NCBI GenBank assembly: GCA_013076295.1
Contig: RQOL01000906.1
Coordinates: 3,038,001-3,102,000 of the forward strand
Source: Sanderia malayensis
Lineage: Eukaryota > Cnidaria > Scyphozoa > Semaeostomeae > Pelagiidae
DNA: 64,000 bases
Direction: 5' to 3'
Below the pieces are notes generated by a model that ran no database searches, was not told where the DNA came from, and saw only the letters and a program-made list of their open reading frames with translations. The translations under genes and the position numbers were made by a program. Positions 11,301-20,698 of this stretch are shown piece after piece; positions within the stretch are counted from its first letter, which is position 1; each line of letters opens with the position of its first letter.

Positions 11301-14300
11301 TCTTCTAATCTTTTACTTAATTCATTTGTAAATAGAATCATGGCTAATTTCGTTTGTGCGAGTTGCTTGAATCTGTCGAAGTTTGTCTCCATTTCCATGT
11401 TCTTGAAATCGAATCCTTTGGAATTTTCATATGCAGAGCACGAAACGTTAATTATTCTACTTGGTGCGGAATGCTTTAGTTTGTCAAGTAGAAGGTTGGT
11501 TAGAAGAAAAGCACCAAGATAATTAGTTTGAAGCATCATTTCGTGTCCATCTTTAGTTAATTCTCTTTTTGATTCAGACAGAATCCCAGCATTGTTGACT
11601 AGGATATCTAATCGTTCTTCTTCTTCATTAAACTCTCGTGCAAACTCTCTGATTGATGTGAATGAACTCAAATCAAGTTTCCTAAACTCGACCAACTTAC
11701 TCCCAGAGATATCTCGAATGTATTTCATTGCTTGCAGTCCTCTTTTAAAATTTCTACAAGCCAGAATTACTTTTGCACCTCTGCCAGCAAAACTAAGTGC
11801 TGTTTCTCTTCCAATTCCTGAATTAGCTCCTGTTACAATCACTGTTTTTCCATAAAGTTTTGCTAAACTACCACAAGATCCGCCGGCAAAGTAAGCTCTT
11901 AATGCAGCCATGCAAAGTCCTCCAATTAACCCGACCAGAAGAACTGTCATATACAATGTTTGTCTTCCGGCATTGTCAACAATTGCTTCAAGTACTGCTT
12001 CTTCACAGAGCATGCAACTTCTTCTGCAGTTTCTTTTCATGAATTTCACACTTTTCTCGCATTCTCCTTTCGCCGCCCACTTTGAGCATCTTGAATCTAA
12101 ATCATTGCACTTGGATTTGCCAGATTTCTCCCCCTTTACAACAGTCAGGCCAACCAAAATAGCAAATAATAAGTTGACTATTTTTATCGACATTTTCATT
12201 CTTTTTCCTCTCATTAAAAGAGTTCTTAAGATGAAATTGACCGAGAAATTTTGATACGGCCTAACTACCTGTTTTGTGTTCAAAATTATACGCAAATAAA
12301 TGATTTTTTCCTCATTGAATGCTTTGAACAAAAATGCTTTTAAATAATTTATCATTTGTTTGACACGCTTTTGTGGCCGGAGACAGTGAATAGAAACTTT
12401 CGAATTGCTAAATTTTTAATGAGCAGTAAGATAAAAGTCTGAATGTTTCTGAAATTTATTGTTAATATGTGTTAATATTTAAACAACACGATTATGTTAA
12501 TGTTATTTCATGCATTTCCATAGGGTAACGAACTATACGGTGATAATGTATCCGGGGTGCTCTGCATTCGGAATTCTGTTCCAGGTATGTCATTTAAAGC
12601 TTTATTTTCTTAGATTATTTTTTCTTGTCCCATTATCTAAGTCACAACGACCAACCACGCCATTTGTATTGAAGTCTGATTACTTGATAACTTGTTTGCG
12701 CCCACGCAGCTACATAGCATAAAGTTATCCATCGTACTCTTTTCCAACCAGGAATGGCGCGAAGTATCTACGGAAATTTTGAAAGGCATTTAGATGCATA
12801 CTACAAACCATACCCGGGTAAGTGAAAATAATTTATATTCACCGATAAATGCCTGGGTTTTAATAAGCAACCAATGAAATATTTATTGAGAATGATTGCT
12901 TTGTATTTCAGGCTATTATTTCTCTGGCGATGGAGCGAGAAGAGATATCGATGGTCATTACCACATCACAGGACGAGTTGATGACGTCATGAATGTTAAA
13001 GGTGTTCGATTGGGAACCGCGGAAGTTGAAGATGTCATGGTATGTTTACTTTACTACCCTCCCTATCAGTTAATTCAGAATCCAGAATGAAAGCTTTGGT
13101 GTTTACTCTTTTGTTAGTTCAACTTTGGTGGCGTAGTGGTTGGCACTTGTGCTTGCCACTCATGGAGTCGCGGATCGATTCCACTGAGCTCCACTTGAAG
13201 TTGAATTGAAGTTGAGTTGAAGATGAGTTGAAATTAAATGAGGCCTGGTACACCGAGGATATACAAGAGGATGTAGATCCCCGGCGTACCGGGACTTTTC
13301 GTCTTTCCGTTCAGGATAGTTTTTCGGCAGAAACGCCGAAAAACCATCAACCGATCGTACTCAACTACTAACTCTGTTGGTACACCGGGGTGACGAGGCC
13401 AACAGTGCCGATCTGTTCATATATATCCAGCGACATCTGCTTGGTGACTCGCCACCAATAGATATAGACACCTCAAATTACTGTCTGGAATTGTGTGCAC
13501 AGACTTTCTGATTGTGGGGATTTGTCAGTTCGCATGCGCATTCACATCATATAGTCATCCTTGGCCTCCATAATTTGAGTTCAAACTTGATCTGGTTTCA
13601 GACATTGTGTAGTTGTGTTTCGAAACTCATGACGTGAGTGGAAGACTTACGTGGGACTCGGGTGGAGCGGAATGTGGGATGGGGGGTGGAATGTCCAAAT
13701 ACCAAAATATCCAATATTGTTTAACGCCATTGTTTAACCGGAGGAATTTGAATGAAAACGTATTTAATGTTGTGTATTTTTAGGATAATCATCATAATGT
13801 TGCAGAAACAGCAGTAGTGAGTTTTCCACATGACATCAAAGGTGAAGGTGAGTTGTTACAAAAGTATTAAGTCATTGGAATGGAGTAATGCATGCATGAT
13901 GTAGTGTTATTGATGAATTGTATGAAATTATTCTTCTATTATTTCAAGGTGTTTATGCGTATGTAACACTGAAAGAAAATGTGAAGGAAAACGAAGAAGA
14001 TTTGAAAAAAGAGTTGCGAATGATGGTAAAGAAAGCGATTGGCTCCCATGCTATGCCAGAAATGATCCAGGTTGGAAGAAATTGGCTTTTTAAACAACTA
14101 ACAATTTCATAACAAATAATTTGCAATTCGTTTATTTTTGTTATTATTTATTTTAGATATCTCCAGGTCTGCCTAAAACTCGTTCAGGAAAGATCATGAG
14201 ACGCATCCTGCGCAGTATTGCTGCTAATAGATTCGATAAGTTGGGTGACGTCAGCACCCTTGCGGACCCTGAAGTTGTAAATGGACTAATATCACAACAT

Positions 14301-14336
14301 GAAAAACTATTAGAAGAGATTGCAGCAAAGAAATAA
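8322..14336 (+). CDS. ACSS1: Acetyl-CoA synthetase, mitochondrial type (ACSS1-like), multi-exon
   Basis: The enzyme makes acetyl-CoA from acetate, CoA and ATP. Exon 1 (8322-8646) starts [14 protein letters not shown], basic and hydroxylated like a mitochondrial presequence, and later has [12 protein letters not shown]. Joined exons give [27 protein letters not shown], the AMP-binding loop [16 protein letters not shown] (about 9665-9705), [52 protein letters not shown], and [14 protein letters not shown] with the regulatory acetylation-site lysine. It ends EEIAAKK. The A8 hinge region reads [19 protein letters not shown], where most family members have NVSGHRLGTAE, so Ser and His are replaced. 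One intron (about 10829-12523) contains the antisense ShK-SDR gene, and another (about 13040-13780) a SINE-like element. ACSS1 rather than ACSS2 is inferred from the N-terminus and C-terminus. Confidence 0.9.
10997..12199 (-). CDS. ShK-domain / membrane-anchored short-chain dehydrogenase fusion, catalytic Tyr missing
   Basis: This intronless gene lies entirely inside an ACSS1 intron, on the opposite strand. The start at 12197-12199 puts a signal peptide first ([20 protein letters not shown]); the frame stays open to 12355. Then comes a ShKT module with six cysteines (C-x6-C-x8-C-x10-C-x3-C-x2-C, including [10 protein letters not shown] and CRRSCMLC). A transmembrane span follows ([20 protein letters not shown]), then an SDR domain like RDH11-14. 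The SDR has the NAD(P) motif [12 protein letters not shown] and NNAG. The active-site YxxxK reads LAQTK: the lysine is present but the tyrosine is leucine. NVSCSA retains the serine region, and NPGCAKTNF follows. Predicted topology is a lumenal or extracellular ShK and a cytosolic SDR. Family links are strong; enzyme activity is doubtful. Confidence 0.9.
   Translation of the reverse strand: MKMSIKIVNLLFAILVGLTVVKGEKSGKSKCNDLDSRCSKWAAKGECEKSVKFMKRNCRRSCMLCEEAVLEAIVDNAGRQTLYMTVLLVGLIGGLCMAALRAYFAGGSCGSLAKLYGKTVIVTGANSGIGRETALSFAGRGAKVILACRNFKRGLQAMKYIRDISGSKLVEFRKLDLSSFTSIREFAREFNEEEERLDILVNNAGILSESKRELTKDGHEMMLQTNYLGAFLLTNLLLDKLKHSAPSRIINVSCSAYENSKGFDFKNMEMETNFDRFKQLAQTKLAMILFTNELSKRLEESKVAVNAVNPGCAKTNFMKNIKLLQFKIVKMIVFPIQAFCCKTARQGAQTSIYVSVAKELDGMTGKYFTDCKEKEPASFAKDDGAAKKLWEITERYTKLT
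13127..13460 (+). mobile_element. Putative tRNA-derived SINE in an ACSS1 intron
   Basis: The segment has an A-box-like TGGCGTAGTGG (13129-13139) and a B-box-like GGATCGATTCC (13172-13182), 43 bp apart, the spacing of an internal RNA polymerase III promoter. The flanking bases do not form an acceptor stem, so it is not a functional tRNA gene. After the tRNA-like head come GTTGAATTGAAGTTGAG repeats and a GC-richer body containing GATCCCCGGCGTACCGGG and TTTCGGCAGAAACGCCGAAA hairpins. The 3' boundary is not defined and no target duplication was found. Confidence 0.5.
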
Positions 14337-14892
14337 TTGATAAACACCACAACAACCCGTGTTATATGCAAAGTAAGTGTTTCAATCAAATTGTCTTTTT
14401 ATCAAATGCTAATTTTTATCAAAATCTAAATTTTTTATAGAAAGGGAGGTGAGGTTTGTTGCTAATGCTAATACTGATTATAATACAACAAGGTAATCTT
14501 AATAATAACGCAATAAAAATGAACTGTACACTTTTATTTGTTATGCATCTCGCTTTTTCCTTACGCGAAATGTTTCTAGGGGTTTTCGTACGATAACTTG
14601 TAAATGTTTATGAAAGATGTTTATGAAAAATTCGTAATTCGCAGCAAGACTCCAGTTACAACTATAAAGACACTCGAAGGTTTATACTTTTAAAGATGGT
14701 TGAAATTCAATCTATTACCAAAGTTCAATTGAATACGATATCATACATCGAAAACATTTTACTCATTCTAAGTTGCTCTTGCAAATGAATAGAAACTCTA
14801 AAAATATCCTCAAAATATCGAATAAAGTTGAATTGTTTACAGGAATAAAGTTGAATTGTTTACAGGAATAAAGTAAAAAAAGTCGTCATTAA
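14337..14892. other. Convergent gap between ACSS1 and the PPC gene
   Basis: This holds the 3' UTRs of two converging genes. It is AT-rich, with a directly repeated 21 bp block near 14828-14875 (gaataaagttgaattgtttaca, two adjacent copies). No gene is seen. Confidence 0.45.
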
Positions 14893-15898
14893 TTATCGTT
14901 CTTCGACAGCAAGTTCTGTGAAGCCAGTTTTTTTATCAAATGTTCTTTGAAATACCATAGCACTACATTCACCAACGACAATTTCCGCCGTTGTGCTCAC
15001 GATGAGTTCAATCAAATGGCCTCCATGCATTTTACCAGTTGCATTCGCTAATGATGCGTGCAGATGACATTGTCCATTTGCAGAAAATGTCCCATTCACT
15101 GATATTATTTCCAGAGGACCTTGCAAATCTAATAACTGCAAAGCAAATAGATAAATAAATATAATATAATAGTAACTTAATAAAGGGTTTGATTGAGGAA
15201 TGAATCAAGAACGATACTGTAGCCCCCTGGGGACCTTTTTATTTCCTGGGAGGGGGCTAATAAGTGGGGGGTATATAATAAAATTATCTGAAGCAACACA
15301 TGAACAACAATGGGGGTGGGGCGTATTGGAGGGGGTAAGTAACAATTTGTTGTTCTGGGATGGGGATAATTTGAGGGAGGGGGGCAAATCGGAGTTTTAT
15401 TCATAATTCAATTCATTTGTTTACTGAGTGAGTATTATTGATTCTTATTTTGAGAAGAAAAGTTCCACAATGCATCACATATGGACCACCTCGTGGTGTG
15501 GCCATCTTTTGAGCCAATTCATACGTGTTCCCGTATCATTTAAAGTAGATTATTGTACTCACATAATTCGTGTCACCACTCGTCGCACTTGCTAATCGTA
15601 ATTTGGCACATTTGGCACTTCCAATACAAGACATGATGAAGGCAGCTTTCAATCTTCTAGATGTCACAAAATCAATTAAAGCTTTCCTTAATTCTTGGCC
15701 AGGACGAAGCCTGCAAGCATAACAACTGAGTGGACTCCCAAATGAATCGAGGAATGTTGTTGATTTTAAATTTTCAGCACTTTTACTCAAGGAAGCTGGC
15801 ATTATCCTACTCAACGACAAGAGAGCTCTTGGTTTTGGGCGAGTACTCTCTTCTTCCTCATCGAAACGCATCATGTCATCTTTACTGCGGCCGGCCAT
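14893..15898 (-). CDS. PPC (DUF296) domain protein
   Basis: Two exons encode about 190 residues. Exon 1 (15898 to about 15562) starts MAGRSKDDMM with an acidic, Ser-rich leader, then CYACRLRPGQELRKALIDFV and RLKAAFIMSCIGSAKCAKLRLA. It splices at GDTNY|GTGAGT to exon 2 (about 15136-14893), reading LLDLQGPLEIISVNGTF...GQCHLHASLAN...GKMHGGHLIELIVSTTAEIVV. This is the PPC fold: LRPGQ-LxxxL, the GPLEIIS-x-NGT strand, the metal-site HLHAS and the GGHL motif. PPC domains are best known from plant AT-hook proteins and from prokaryotes; invertebrate homologues exist but their function is unknown to me. No AT-hook is visible. The start was chosen as the first ATG in the frame (15896-15898). Confidence 0.8.
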
Positions 15899-16599
15899 TT
15901 TCAATTCAGTTCAAAATGCTTGAGATGAAAGAAAACTACCTAATTACCAAGAAGAAGCGATGACTTAGGCCCAATATTTTTCCCTGCTCGTCGTCAGGTA
16001 ATTGGCTGTTATTCTCTTCTATTCATGCAACACAATTTCGCCCGCTACAAAATTGTCTGCAATTTATGAGAATTTGCTGTCAAATGTCAATGCATGGTTG
16101 CTCATGAGTCATTTTAAAAACGTCATTCTTCTCCAAGCCCAATTCAACTCAATTAGAAAAAGAAGATTAGGGTGCGTCAGGAAGTAATGCAATCGCTACG
16201 TCATTTTAGTTGAGTTTTAGATGAGAAATTTAGTAACCATGCCATCTATCTTTGTAAGAAGGGGAGTGGGGGGCTAATCATCGCCTCAACATGCAACACC
16301 CTTGATGGGTTTCGTGATAACATCGTTCCATTATTATTATTTTTTCTTCCTTCTGCGTGATTCAATGCGAAATGCATTGGAGTTTAAAAACGTGAGGAAT
16401 TTTTAGACAAAAAAACATGCGACTTGTGTGTGTGATAATTCATCTGTTTTTTAAATCTTCCAATATTTCTCTGTGCACAAATATTAAAAAATTTAATAAC
16501 ATATATGACAATGACAGATAACTGTGGAGAAATTTAGGTACTTTTGCGTTTGAATCGAAAATCAAATTAAAATGAAATGGACCTGAGTACTAAAACAGT
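15899..16599. other. Intergenic gap, PPC promoter side and RMDN 3' side
   Basis: The gap is AT-rich, with no ORF resembling a known protein. It should contain the PPC promoter (right of 15898) and the 3' UTR of the RMDN-like gene. Nothing else is recognisable. Confidence 0.4.
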
Positions 16600-18887
16600 T
16601 TAAACTTTCGCCAAGAGTTCTTCTATTTCTTTTTGTGCCAATCTATCCTAGAATGAAATTATATTTTATTATTAGATATACAAAATAAAACTTCTCTTTT
16701 GTTTTGGTTATTTCAAAATTGCGAAATTTTGCAGAAATGAGAATAACATAACATTTTATATGACAAATATTTAAAAACCGCATCGGAATTTTTATGAAAT
16801 TAATTGCAATAATGGTCTCACGTCTTCATCTTTTGAGGGAAGATCATTTGCTGTTAGAAGCCATTCTTTTGCTTTTCCATAGTTACTCATCTGATAATAA
16901 CACTAAATTAATAAAGAAAAGCAATGCAGAAATAAGATATTCAGCTCCACTGGCAAGATTTAACGAGTTACAGAGAATTAAACTGTGCGTTAAATTTGCT
17001 AATTTAAACCTTTGCGATCAATAGAGTGTTTTCTTTCCAAAAATGTGGCTTTAGCTCTTCTGCCTAGAGGAACACGATGAAGTAGTTAATTGGCAATCAT
17101 GTTTTCTGCCACAAATTACTATGGAGTCTTCTGTTAATATATACTACTACCCAGCAGAAACCTCGCTATAAATAGCCTTATGGATGTTTCACTGTATATA
17201 GCCTTGTAAGAACAATTTTGATATTTTAGAGGTGTGAAGTAAAGACAGGATGCGGATCTATCAGCAGACATATTAGAATGAGGTTGAATGCATTCAAAGA
17301 GAAAAACAGGTATGTTTTTGTGTAACATACTTTCATGGCATATTTCAATGCTTCCTCTATTGTTGACGATGGGGGGTCAGCAAATATGGCAGCTGCTACT
17401 TTTCTAAGGTACCACGGCAGCATGTAGACCTAAGTAAATGAAACAAATGAATTTAATCAGACGAAATGAATTGCACCTTACCATAGATGTGAACTTGATA
17501 ATTTAATTGATAAGTAAGATACTGTTTCACCAACCTCGTAACACCATCTTGCAAGAAGGCTGTAGCCTGAAGGATCATGGGGGTCAAGCTCAATGGCTTT
17601 CTCTATGTGTTGCTGTGAAAAAACAAATGAGCTTAATTCTTAAGGTGTTAATTAGGGAACCTTTAAACTGACTTGGTTAACCAGTAAAGGGACCATCTGA
17701 GTGCATTAAACAATTCTATTACCTTGTACTTGTATCCCAATTCTATCTGCTCCTGAGACCCACAAAATGAACTGTAATTTCCAATATTAATTGCATACCT
17801 ATGGTAAACCAAAATAACAGACGTTTACTTGACGAATAATCATTAATTATTGAAGGAGGTACATGAAATTAATTTCTCACCATTTATGGGCTGATGGAAC
17901 TTGGTCGTTAATATCCAAAGCTTGCTTACCAGACTCTATACCTGAACAAATAAGATCACAAATCCTAATTATGAGCAATCCAATTCTTTTAAAATATGAT
18001 GGAACAAAATGAAAGCTGCTGACAGTTTTGATGTCTGTTAAAGCATCAATTAAATTATTGATATTAATTTTTCACCTTTTCTCATGAAGTCCAGTTTCCC
18101 TTCTTTGTCGTCAGATTTCCCACAAAGCATTGCCATGTCGTACTGAGCTCTGCACAGTCTCCACAATACCTCACAATCCAAGGGAAACTGTCGCATAAAA
18201 CAAAAAGCATTTTTATCAAAATACCTGACCAAAATTGGAGTATAATTACTGCATGGTTCCCGAATAGAGCAAGAGAAAAAAAATGTCAAAGATTATGCGA
18301 ACCTCTTTAGATAACTTAAGTAGAATATTATGATTCTCTTCTTTGTCTTCACTTGATCCATTTCTTAGCTCATCTGCTTTTTCCAGCGCTAAGTTCAACT
18401 CTTCAAGGCTTTCCCTGAAAAATAAAACTACAGATCGTTTAAGAGTTACAGGGGAATGAGCTTCAGAGTAGGTAAGCTAGAGTGGTTGTTCTGGTCTGAT
18501 CTGAAATATCAAAGGACTTATTTAATAACACCATTTATTACTACGGACATACTCTCACCCTTGTAATTTGCTTTTATTTATTCCATCTACTTGAGAAATA
18601 TCAAAAAATTCATCATCATCATCATCATCATCATCACTTTTTTGAAATTGTTTTGATTTCGATTTTTTCGATGTAGTACCACCAGATGCACTATCTGTTG
18701 CTTTTTGCAGCAAAATTAATGTTTCTTTTAGCTCTTTTACTTCTGCAATTAGTTTTCCAATTGAGACAGCAAGTTCTTGGTTTTGATTTGACTTTTCTTT
18801 GTAAAAATGCCATGCTATGATACCAATACCGAATCCAGCTCCTAAACCAATTGCTAAACTATTCATACTATCTTGCGAGATGTGCAT
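16600..18887 (-). CDS. Regulator of microtubule dynamics protein, RMDN3/PTPIP51-like, with FFAT-like motif
   Basis: RMDN proteins are TPR-containing; vertebrate RMDN3 (PTPIP51) anchors in the outer mitochondrial membrane and binds ER VAP proteins. Exon 1 (about 18560-18887) has a hydrophobic N-terminal segment (LAIGLGAGFGIGIIAWHFY, residues 11-29), a coiled coil (residues 35-63), a Lys/Ser linker, then eight Asp followed by EFFDISQ (residues 93-99), close to the FFAT consensus EFFDAxE with an acidic lead. Later exons give FPLDCEVLWRLCRAQYDMA, GKQALDINDQVPSAHKWYA, YKEHIEKAIELDPHDPSGYS, YEVYMLPWYLRKVAAAIFAD, SSTIEEALKYAMK, AEELKPHFWKENTLLIAK, YGKAKEWLLTANDLPSKDED and a final DRLAQKEIEELLAKV-stop. 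FPLDCEVLWRLCRAQYDM and WYLRKVAAA are family signatures. The first Met could be at residue 8 instead. Confidence 0.87.
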
Positions 18888-19176
18888 GCTGGCAGTTTCC
18901 CAACCAGACAGTGATGTATTTATTTAGAATTTTGTTGTAAATAATATATCCCAATTACTTAGCTTTCATTTACAGCTGAGCATTTGCAATTTTTTGCATA
19001 AAATATTCTTCTTCAATTGCATCTGCATTACTCTATAATACTCTAGTTAATATCTGCATGGCATTCTATCAACCAAGTTGTTATGTTTTTTGATAATTTT
19101 TCCTGTTCACACATCGAATTCCATCCTCAACAAAACAACAAACAGTTGCATTTCAATTCAAGCTATGCACTGCACA

Positions 19177-19535
19177 CAGGGTTGCCAGATTGTCTCGGAA
19201 CGAGCAGGCCAAACCAGCTTCAAAAAGAGGCCAAAGTGGTCAAAAATAGGCCAAACTAAATTGACGTCATAAAATGTCGTTTTGCGCATGCGTAGATGTA
19301 TATTTAGGAAAGAACGTGAACCTCAAGAACCGAAAATAACTGAATTATTATCAACGATAAACAACGATAAACAAGGAAAAATCCGAAAGTTAAGAATTTC
19401 AAGATATTCCAGAAAACAGGCCAAAAAAGGCCAAATTTTAGTGTCAGGCCAAATGTTATTTTTTCAGGCAAATCAACATGAAAAGAGGCCAAAATCGAGC
19501 AATTTGGCCTTAAAAAGGCCAATATGGCAGCCCTG
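19177..19535. mobile_element. hAT-type MITE with 8 bp target duplication
   Basis: The element begins CAGGGTTGCCAGATTG and ends with the inverted form CAATATGGCAGCCCTG, giving imperfect terminal inverted repeats of about 16 bp. It is flanked by identical 8 bp direct repeats ACTGCACA (19169-19176 and 19536-19543). A CAGGG terminus and an 8 bp duplication are typical of hAT transposons. The 359 bp body has no transposase frame but contains many copies of AGGCCAAA, so it is a non-autonomous element. Confidence 0.88.
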
Positions 19536-19693
19536 ACTGCACATGTGCATGTTCCTCCAAACTTTACTCATAAAACCCTGTGCATGTTATTTGTCATTAG
19601 CTTTGCGTGCTACTTCCTTCTTTTCTCCGCGTGTTCAAAACAATAAAGCAGTGAGTATTTGCTGTTCTAAATTGCCATCAGATTAACCTAGTA

Positions 19694-20170
19694 ATGCCTT
19701 ATCTGCTGATCAGTACACAAATAAGACTGGTGAGTTCTTTGCACATTTATTTTCTTTCTTAATTCATGAATTAATTTTCATCACGTGACATTGGATTGCC
19801 ATCATCTTCTAGGTATAACTTATTTTCTATTTTAGGAAAATGGTCCAACAATATGTGGTGATGAATGGACAGATCCGATTGTGATGAAGCAATTAAATTG
19901 CGAATTAATCCAAGAGCCGGGAAATATATTGTGAGTACCTTTGCACTTTGCCATACACCATACCATGCCCATTTTATTATGATTCAATTCAACAAGGAAA
20001 AATGTTCTGAAATTGGGCTCACCAAGTATGATTTCTATTGTTTCAGCAGACAATACCAATGCGATTGTCCTCCGAGAATAGTTTTGGATAAGCTTGATGA
20101 GTTGGGCTGGAAATTAGTTTCATGTTGCGGTGCTGGTCAATCTATTATTTGGACAATGTATAAGTCCTAA
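19694..20170 (+). CDS. GCHFR: GTP cyclohydrolase 1 feedback regulatory protein (GFRP)
   Basis: GFRP binds GTP cyclohydrolase I as a pentamer and mediates feedback inhibition by tetrahydrobiopterin and activation by phenylalanine. Three exons join in frame. Exon 1 gives MPYLLISTQIRL (start 19694-19696). Exon 2 gives ENGPTICGDEWTDPIVMKQL and continues to EPGN. After a GT-AG intron, exon 3 gives RQYQCDCPPRIVLDKLDEL, then GWKLVSCCGAGQSIIWTMYKS and the stop. The junction rebuilds GNIFRQYQ, matching GNHFYEYY in the human protein, and PPRIVLDKL is identical. Total length is about 84 residues, the same as vertebrate GFRP. It implies a tetrahydrobiopterin pathway regulated as in vertebrates. Confidence 0.95.
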
Positions 20171-20698
20171 CCTATTTTTGTATGAACTCAGTGAAGATAT
20201 CCTTAAAGGATGCTATCTCAATTATTTAACCAATTTATTTGCTTTAAATTGAATAAACTTACTTCACAAATGATTCTTTCTTCATATTTCCCAAATCATG
20301 ATGACCACAGTTGAATGACAATAGAAGTTCACAACTGCAACAAGATTCCATCACACAAATAAAATATTTCCTGATATTCCACAACAATGATATCAAACGA
20401 TAAAAAATGCACTACAAATGAGCTGGATATTTAACAAAATGAAGATAAGCTCATTCGTTGACACTCTGGATACATTTTTGAGGTCAAAGTGACCTGCAAT
20501 ATTGTTATAATGCTGTCAAACATTTTTTTTTGAAAAACAAACAAAATCAGCAGTTAAAACCACGAACAACAGTTACAAAAACATTTTAAACAGCTTGCTA
20601 TTGCGTTACACAGGAGATGCAAACCTCATAAATTTTTCGACCGTAATTTTTTTCCAACTTGCGTTATGTAAAATGAAATTAAAATTACTTTGGCAGCA
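20171..20698. other. Convergent gap between GCHFR and the sulfatase-like gene
   Basis: This is AT-rich 3' UTR and spacer sequence, with short A and T runs. No gene or clear repeat is seen. Confidence 0.4.

Noticed and set aside
13121..13195. A true tRNA gene
   Set aside because: A- and B-box-like words are present but no acceptor or anticodon stem folds; kept as a SINE candidate.
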